From Delphinapterus leucas (Eukaryota; Chordata; Mammalia; Artiodactyla; Monodontidae): 64,000 nucleotides of DNA. Under the pieces are notes generated by a model. The model saw only the letters and a list, made by a program, of their open reading frames with translations, searched no databases and had not been told where the DNA came from. This document shows, one piece after another, positions 38,201 through 44,800 of this stretch. The translations under genes and the position numbers were made by a program. Where the stretch lies: the NCBI RefSeq assembly GCF_002288925.2, contig NW_022098049.1, positions 2,445,227-2,509,226 on the forward strand, in the 5' to 3' direction. Each line of letters opens with the position of its first letter. Within the stretch, counting starts at the first letter, position 1.

Positions 38201-41200
38201 GTTTAAATACACCTTTCCTCTGTTGAATATTAAGAAAGCATGTATATTCAAAATAAAAATACTCTCTGATTAAAACTTACGTATATTTATATAGCACTTA
38301 TGTTTCCTGCTCCATGCAAAACTTTCATTCTCTAATCTATTTTTCTTGTTCTTAGAATATTGCTTGGAATTTTAGAGAGCAGGGAATCGTTCAAGTAATT
38401 TAACTTAATTCATATAAGAACTTTTCTTCTAAAATGTTAGACACCAATGCCCCTCCTTGCCCAAAGCAGGGAAAAGGAAGAAGATTTTTATAAGTATTTT
38501 TTCTTTTCCACATGGCTAGGCTGCAAAAGGCTCACATTTGAAATTAAATGCTCTCTTTTGGCTGTTGTGAATAAATGTGTACAAAATTTGGAAAAGAGAG
38601 TTTTCTCTTCCAAAAAATAGCCCCTATTCAGAAATAAGTATTTCTCTGCAACTAAACTTCGCTAGTTAATTCTCTGATACTTTATAAATTCTATGGAAAA
38701 ATTTATTGTTCACCAGAAGATACAGGATAGTGACAGCAGGATCTTAAAAATCACAAAATCTCAAGAACTGATTTAATAAATCTCTTGCCTTTGGAGATTA
38801 CTGTGCGAATTCTAAAAAAGAGGAATATTCATATTTGGTTATAGAGCATCTTTCTCTTTTGTAAGTTCACATATTTGTGAGAACGAGCTGATATTTAAAT
38901 AATTTATTAGGGATATAATTTCAAGTACTTAGCTTTAGTTTCAATAAGAATACTTTTTACTTAAATTAAAAAAAATATGATGTGTATTTAATGCATTTCC
39001 TGGTAGAAACCCACTAAGTAAGTATTTGAGGCAGAATAGAACTACAAAGAGAAGCCTAGAGAATTTGCCACTGACTGGCCCTATTTGATTACTTAGCAGG
39101 TCAGTTGTTTTGCTACATCAGTTGCCTTCTGAAGTCTAAATATGTTGTATGTGTACAGCATCCTTTTTCATCCAGAGATATTCCTTCATTGGAATCAATC
39201 TTGATAAAATATAAAAGTAGTTCTAAGAATTGTTTAATAAAAGGAAAGTATATTTAAGTTTTTGGTGTTTTGTTGTAAAACTATTTACTTATAATGTGAT
39301 GTCAACTCTTTGTTCTTAGAGTTTACGCGTGTCAGTATGGGTGTTCATAAAGCATTGCAGATGTTAAGGAACAAAGTGGACTTGCAGCATTTTTGTGGAT
39401 ATGTCACCATGTTGAATGCTTCTAGCCAACTTGCAAACAGAAAACTCAGTGATGCTTCTGATGAGAGAGGTTAGCCACTAGCTGGGTTCTTTGAATTAAG
39501 ATAATTGGTACTGAGTTTATCACAAGCTTAATATTTAAAAAGCATGGGTACCTTTGTGGGGATGTTGACTTATTTAATACTTAATGTTTTTCCACTGAAA
39601 GATGAGAAAATACTCTGTGACATCATTGGGACAAATATCAGTTGTTCAAATGGAGAAAATACTAAGAGCATAAGTAAAGAAGTGATGACCTGGGGTTGGA
39701 ATACAGAATGGTTATTGGGTTTTAGCCCTTTACTGTCGTATTTATGTTTATAGGCTTTAAATTAAGTTCCTTTGTGGGGTGATGGTTTCAAAACTTTAGT
39801 CTCTTTGTAAAATTGTTTTCAAACTAGAATGAGTAGTTTTTCCCTTTCAGCTTTCCTCTTCCTATCAAGGCACCATTGTCTTGTTATGCAGGCCTTAAAA
39901 ATCATACCTTTATCTCATCCTTCTCCTTTCCTACTCAACCCAGTTAGTTTCCAAGTTCTGTGAATTAGTCTTTAGAAATGTCTCTTATATCCATTTCTTT
40001 CCCCCTCTCTTTAATTCTCTGTAACTGCCATTCTGTTCTGAGTTTTGATACTTTATACATGTTTTATTGTGACCATTTCCTGCTTAGCCTTCCTGGCCCC
40101 ATTTTCTTCTTTCTGTCTCCAGCCTGTCCTGCATATTGACAACAGCTAATTTTCCTTAGATACCTTTTTCTTTCTAATTTAAAAATTCATTTTCAAATCA
40201 CCTTCTCATAGTTACTGATTGTTTCTGTTCTGGCATAATTTTGGCTTGTATGTGGCTTTGGTTGCCATGATGTCACCTCTGGTCCACGACTCTAGGGAAC
40301 CTTTTAATTCAAGTCTCTATCATTGATTGACTGTATTCGCTAAACCTCTTAGTTTGAAATCCTGAGAAAATATGATTGATTGCTAGCCATTCAGTGGATT
40401 GAATTAGTATCCACTCCTGGTCCATTTACCTTTGGCCAGAGGAGTTGGGTAACTTTCAACAGTTGACTGCCAGGCATCACAGGAGCATTTTTAGAGAAGA
40501 GGGCTGTGGGTTAGGCAGTCATTTCAATGAATGTCTACTGTAGCTGTCATGTTTTATTTCATTCATTCTATAAACATTTACAAAATACCTCCTTAGGTGT
40601 TGGAGATATTTCTGTTTTAAGTCCTAGGGAATAAAGACCTGGAAGGAGAGACAAGCAAGTGAATCAGCCTACTGTGTAGTGTTAAAAGACTGAGATATGG
40701 GGGTCTGCTTCTTGAAGTGCTAAAGTAGGACAGAGAAGGCATATCCCAGCCCAGTTGAGCTATCAGAGAGGCCTCTTAGAGAAGGTAAAGTTTGAACTAA
40801 ATTTTGAAAAGTGAGGAGTTCGCTACACACAGATGATTGTTGTTTATTTAGAGGGTAGCAACCTTTAGGCAGAGGGAATCAGGCAATAGAGTAGCTCATC
40901 TTGGCCAAAAGAAAGAGTTTGTTGGGCAGTAGTAGATGAGAGTAGAGAAGTAATAAATGAGATCTAGAAGATCTTGGAGGATCTTTCATGCTGAAAGATA
41001 CAGGGAGTCAAAAAAAAATATTTTGAGAAGGAATGATGTAATCAGACTGCATGTTTCTATGGGGATAGAAATGACTTTAGTAATTCTCTAAAAGGTCTAA
41101 ACTTGTGTTCTGCCTTTTTAATCCTTTTTTTTTTAGGTCAGGGCTTTACAAGCTCAGTACTATTTATGTTTGGAGCTGGATAATTCCTTGTTGTGGGGGG

Positions 41201-41820
41201 CTGTCCTGTGCACTGTTGGATGTTTAGGCTCTCTAGATATCAGTAGCATCCCTGTCCCCATTCATGGCAACCAAACCATGTCTTCGAACGTTGCTAAATG
41301 TTTCTTTAAGAACATTTTAAGAACTACTGCTTTAGGCTAAAGACTGTTCATTGTTTTCCGTTGTCATTTCTGTTGCCTGAAGTCTTCTTTTCTGTTAGGA
41401 CTGACTTATTGACAACCTGTGCCAACTACTAGAATCCTAATATTGTGTATGCCCTTTAATTATAAGGAGAACCTGATTTGGCTTCTGGCTCAGATGTAAA
41501 TGGGAGTACAGAGTCATTTGAAATGGTCATTGAGGAAGCAACTATAGATTCAGCCACAAAGCAAAACTCTGGTAAGGCTTTAAAAATTATTTGCAATCTT
41601 GGACTAATTTCTGAGGTTTGACTCTTTTGTTAAGTCACTTGGATATCGTTTGTCTGCTCTTATTATAATGGTCTTTTTCATAAGTATTTTCTAGGAAAGA
41701 ATTTTATATATTTAGAATAATAATTAAAGTTAGTTAAAATATTATAAAACTATGATCTGAGAATAAAAATGTTTTATTTTTCCTGGGTTGATTCTCTCAT
41801 CTTGTAGATGTCCTGCACTA

Positions 41821-41852
<32 letters not shown>

Positions 41853-44800
41853 CCATTTTTTACTTTTTTTTAAAGTTTTAGGCCTTTTTCCCAGAAGCAT
41901 GTACATACTAAAAAAAACATTCTTTCCTGACTCAGAGAGGGGATCAGTGGATCTCTGAGTCTTCTCCCCTGCTAAGCCCTTTGGTGGATGTCAGTGGGGG
42001 GTGGGAAGAATCTATGAAAATCTCTGGAGCTCAGTTAAGAAACCCTGGTTGGTCATAATATATATAAATATATATATGATTAATAACTTTATATATCCTT
42101 TTGTAGTTGCCACAACAGAGGCAGATTGGGTTCCTCTCGAGCTGTGCTTTGGAATTCCACTGTTTAGTTCTGAATTAAACCAGAAAGTGTGCAGAAAAAT
42201 TGCTACACATGGCCTTTGCAGAAGAGAGAGGTGAGGGTTTATGTTTGTCATCTTTTCATCTATGAGACTTCTTAAGCTCTCAGTATTAGTTGCTATATCA
42301 TACGTTGTCTTATTTCACACATGATCATAGTACTTGCCTTGTGTTTATTTGTTGATTGAATAAAAATGGCTAGTTTAAGGGTTTGCTATGTAATTTAAAA
42401 TTAAAGTTCAGTATCTCAGAAATTAGGCACATGCAAGTCTTTTGGACACATGTTTTGGTTAATTATATTTACTTAGTTACCCAGATTGAGCGAGAGTATA
42501 GTTAAAATGGGCATGCTTATATGACTGTATGAACCTAGTTGTTTTTTTTTTGCGTTACGCGGGCCTCTCACTGTTGTGGCCTCTCCCGTTGTGGAGCACA
42601 GGCTCCGGATGCGCAGGCCCAGCGGCCATGGCTCATGGGCCCAGCCGCTCCGCGGCATGTGGGATCTTCCTGGACCGGGGCACGAACCCGTGTCCCCTGC
42701 AACGGCAGGCAGACTCTCAACCACTGCGCCACCAGGGAAGCCCTGAACCTAGTTTTTTTTAATATGTAAATATCAATAGAAATTCTCTTTCTTAACATAC
42801 ACTCAAGTTATGTTAATAGTGATTATCTCCTATAATGGAATTATGGCTGACTTTCTAAATTTTCTTCAGTTTCCACATTTTCTAAAATGAGCACATATTA
42901 TCAGAAATGACATGTAGGTTTTATCTCATATGCCAACTCTGATCCATTGGGAATGGCTGCTAAGAGTCAGCGTTGTAAAGGTTCTGAGACTGTTTGGTTT
43001 AGCCAAAAAGAATATCATTGAATCTGATTGTCATGGTGGGTGGCTTGTAGAGATGATATCCACAGATCTTGACATCTTTATTTAGGAAAACAAAGTTGGA
43101 TAATAATTAATTTAATTGGCTCAATGTAGCTTATATCAGAAAATTAAAAGCACTTAACTGACAAATAATTTTAATAGCTATCCTGAAAATAAAATAACAT
43201 ACATGCATAAAAAAATACTATATAGTTTTAATGATTGCCACTATAATTGTTAGCAATTTACATATTTGAAAAATGTGTACCTAAATTTTTTTTTTTTTTT
43301 TTTTTTTTGGTACTTGGGCCTCTCACTGTTGTGGCCTCTCTCGTTGCGGAGCACAGGCTCTGGACGCGCAGGCTCAGCGGCCATGGCTCATGGGCCTAGC
43401 TGCTCCGCGGCATGTGGGATCTTCCCAGACTGGGGCATGAACCCGTGTCCCCTGCATCGGCAGGTGGACTCTCAACCACTGCGCCACCAGGGAAGCCCTG
43501 TACCTAAATTTTTATTTTAGAAGTTTTCTTGTATTTAACATTTATATTTGGTAGTAGCTTAAACTTTTAACAATAATTTTCCACTTTTGGTTATGCATGA
43601 TGTTTTATTTCAAAATGGTCTTTTTATGCACTGTTACTCTGTATTATTAAAAGAAGCAGAAATTTCATTGACGGGAACCATTGAAATTGTTTTTTAAAAA
43701 TTTGTATGTAATTAACCAAGATGTATATACATATATAAATGTGTTTAAATTGTTAAAATTAAACTCTTGTGAGATATTAGTTCTTGTCATATTTGTTTTA
43801 AACTTTTCCCCTTTTTTTCAGCCTTCAGAACCTCTTACATTCCAGTAGAAAACTGTCTCTACAAGTCCTTAACTTTGTTCACTCATTCCAGGTAACAAAA
43901 ACCAAAAAAATCCAAATGGTATTTGCATAGGGCTTTTATAGTATGCAAAACACTTCCATGTTTGTTCTGAGTCTCCACAGCAGTAAGACATGAAATAAGC
44001 ATTATTTCATGCTTATTTATGCATTTTAATTTATAAACAAAGATGCTGAAATTCAGGAAGTTAACTGACTTATACATGATTTCACTGGCCACGTGTTTAG
44101 GAAGCTTGGACTGTTTGTTCTGTGCTGGTGCTTCATTAAACGGAAATGTGTTAAGCATCTACCATGGGCCATGCACCGTGCTAGGTGCTGGTTCTTGGGT
44201 CAGTACACTTCCATTAATAACTGCAGTGATTCTCCATTGCTGAGGGGGGTTGTCTGTTATGGTAGTGAATGCCAGTGCTCTAGACCTTTTATCTTCCCCC
44301 CAAGGAAAGAAAGGATACTCTAGACTTGATTTGTAGATAAACTTTTAGAATGGAATATTTTTGTTTGGTATATCTGTTCTAACATTATGAAATCAGTATT
44401 TTGGAGTTTGGTTTCATTCATTCTTTCAATAAATGATTGAGTCGACTCTATGAGAGACCCTTTACCAGGTGCTGGGGAAACAATGATGTCTAAGACACTA
44501 ATGGAGCTTAAGTGTTGTATGAGACCATAGTCGAGTAAACATCGAAATATGTGAAGCAATTACAGATTTCAGTAAGTGCTTTGAAGGAGCCAGGCTCCTT
44601 CAAATCTGATGGAATCCAAAGGTAGACCTAATTTAAATACATAGAGATGATGCATAAGCTGAAACCTAAAGGATGGGAAAGAGTATGCCAGGCCGAGGTT
44701 AGTAGGTGCAAAAGTCCTGTGTCAGGAAGGCACTCGGCCTGCAAGGAAACGAGAAGGCCAGTGTGGCAGAAGCCTCGTGAAAGAGGGATGATGGGAAGAG

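Larger units (their letters stand above)
42231..43821 (+). other. FAM91A1: FAM91A1 intron 22
   Basis: Holds two antisense CHR SINEs (42541-42743 and 43291-43498); the intervening 550 bp show nothing recognised. Confidence 0.7.
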
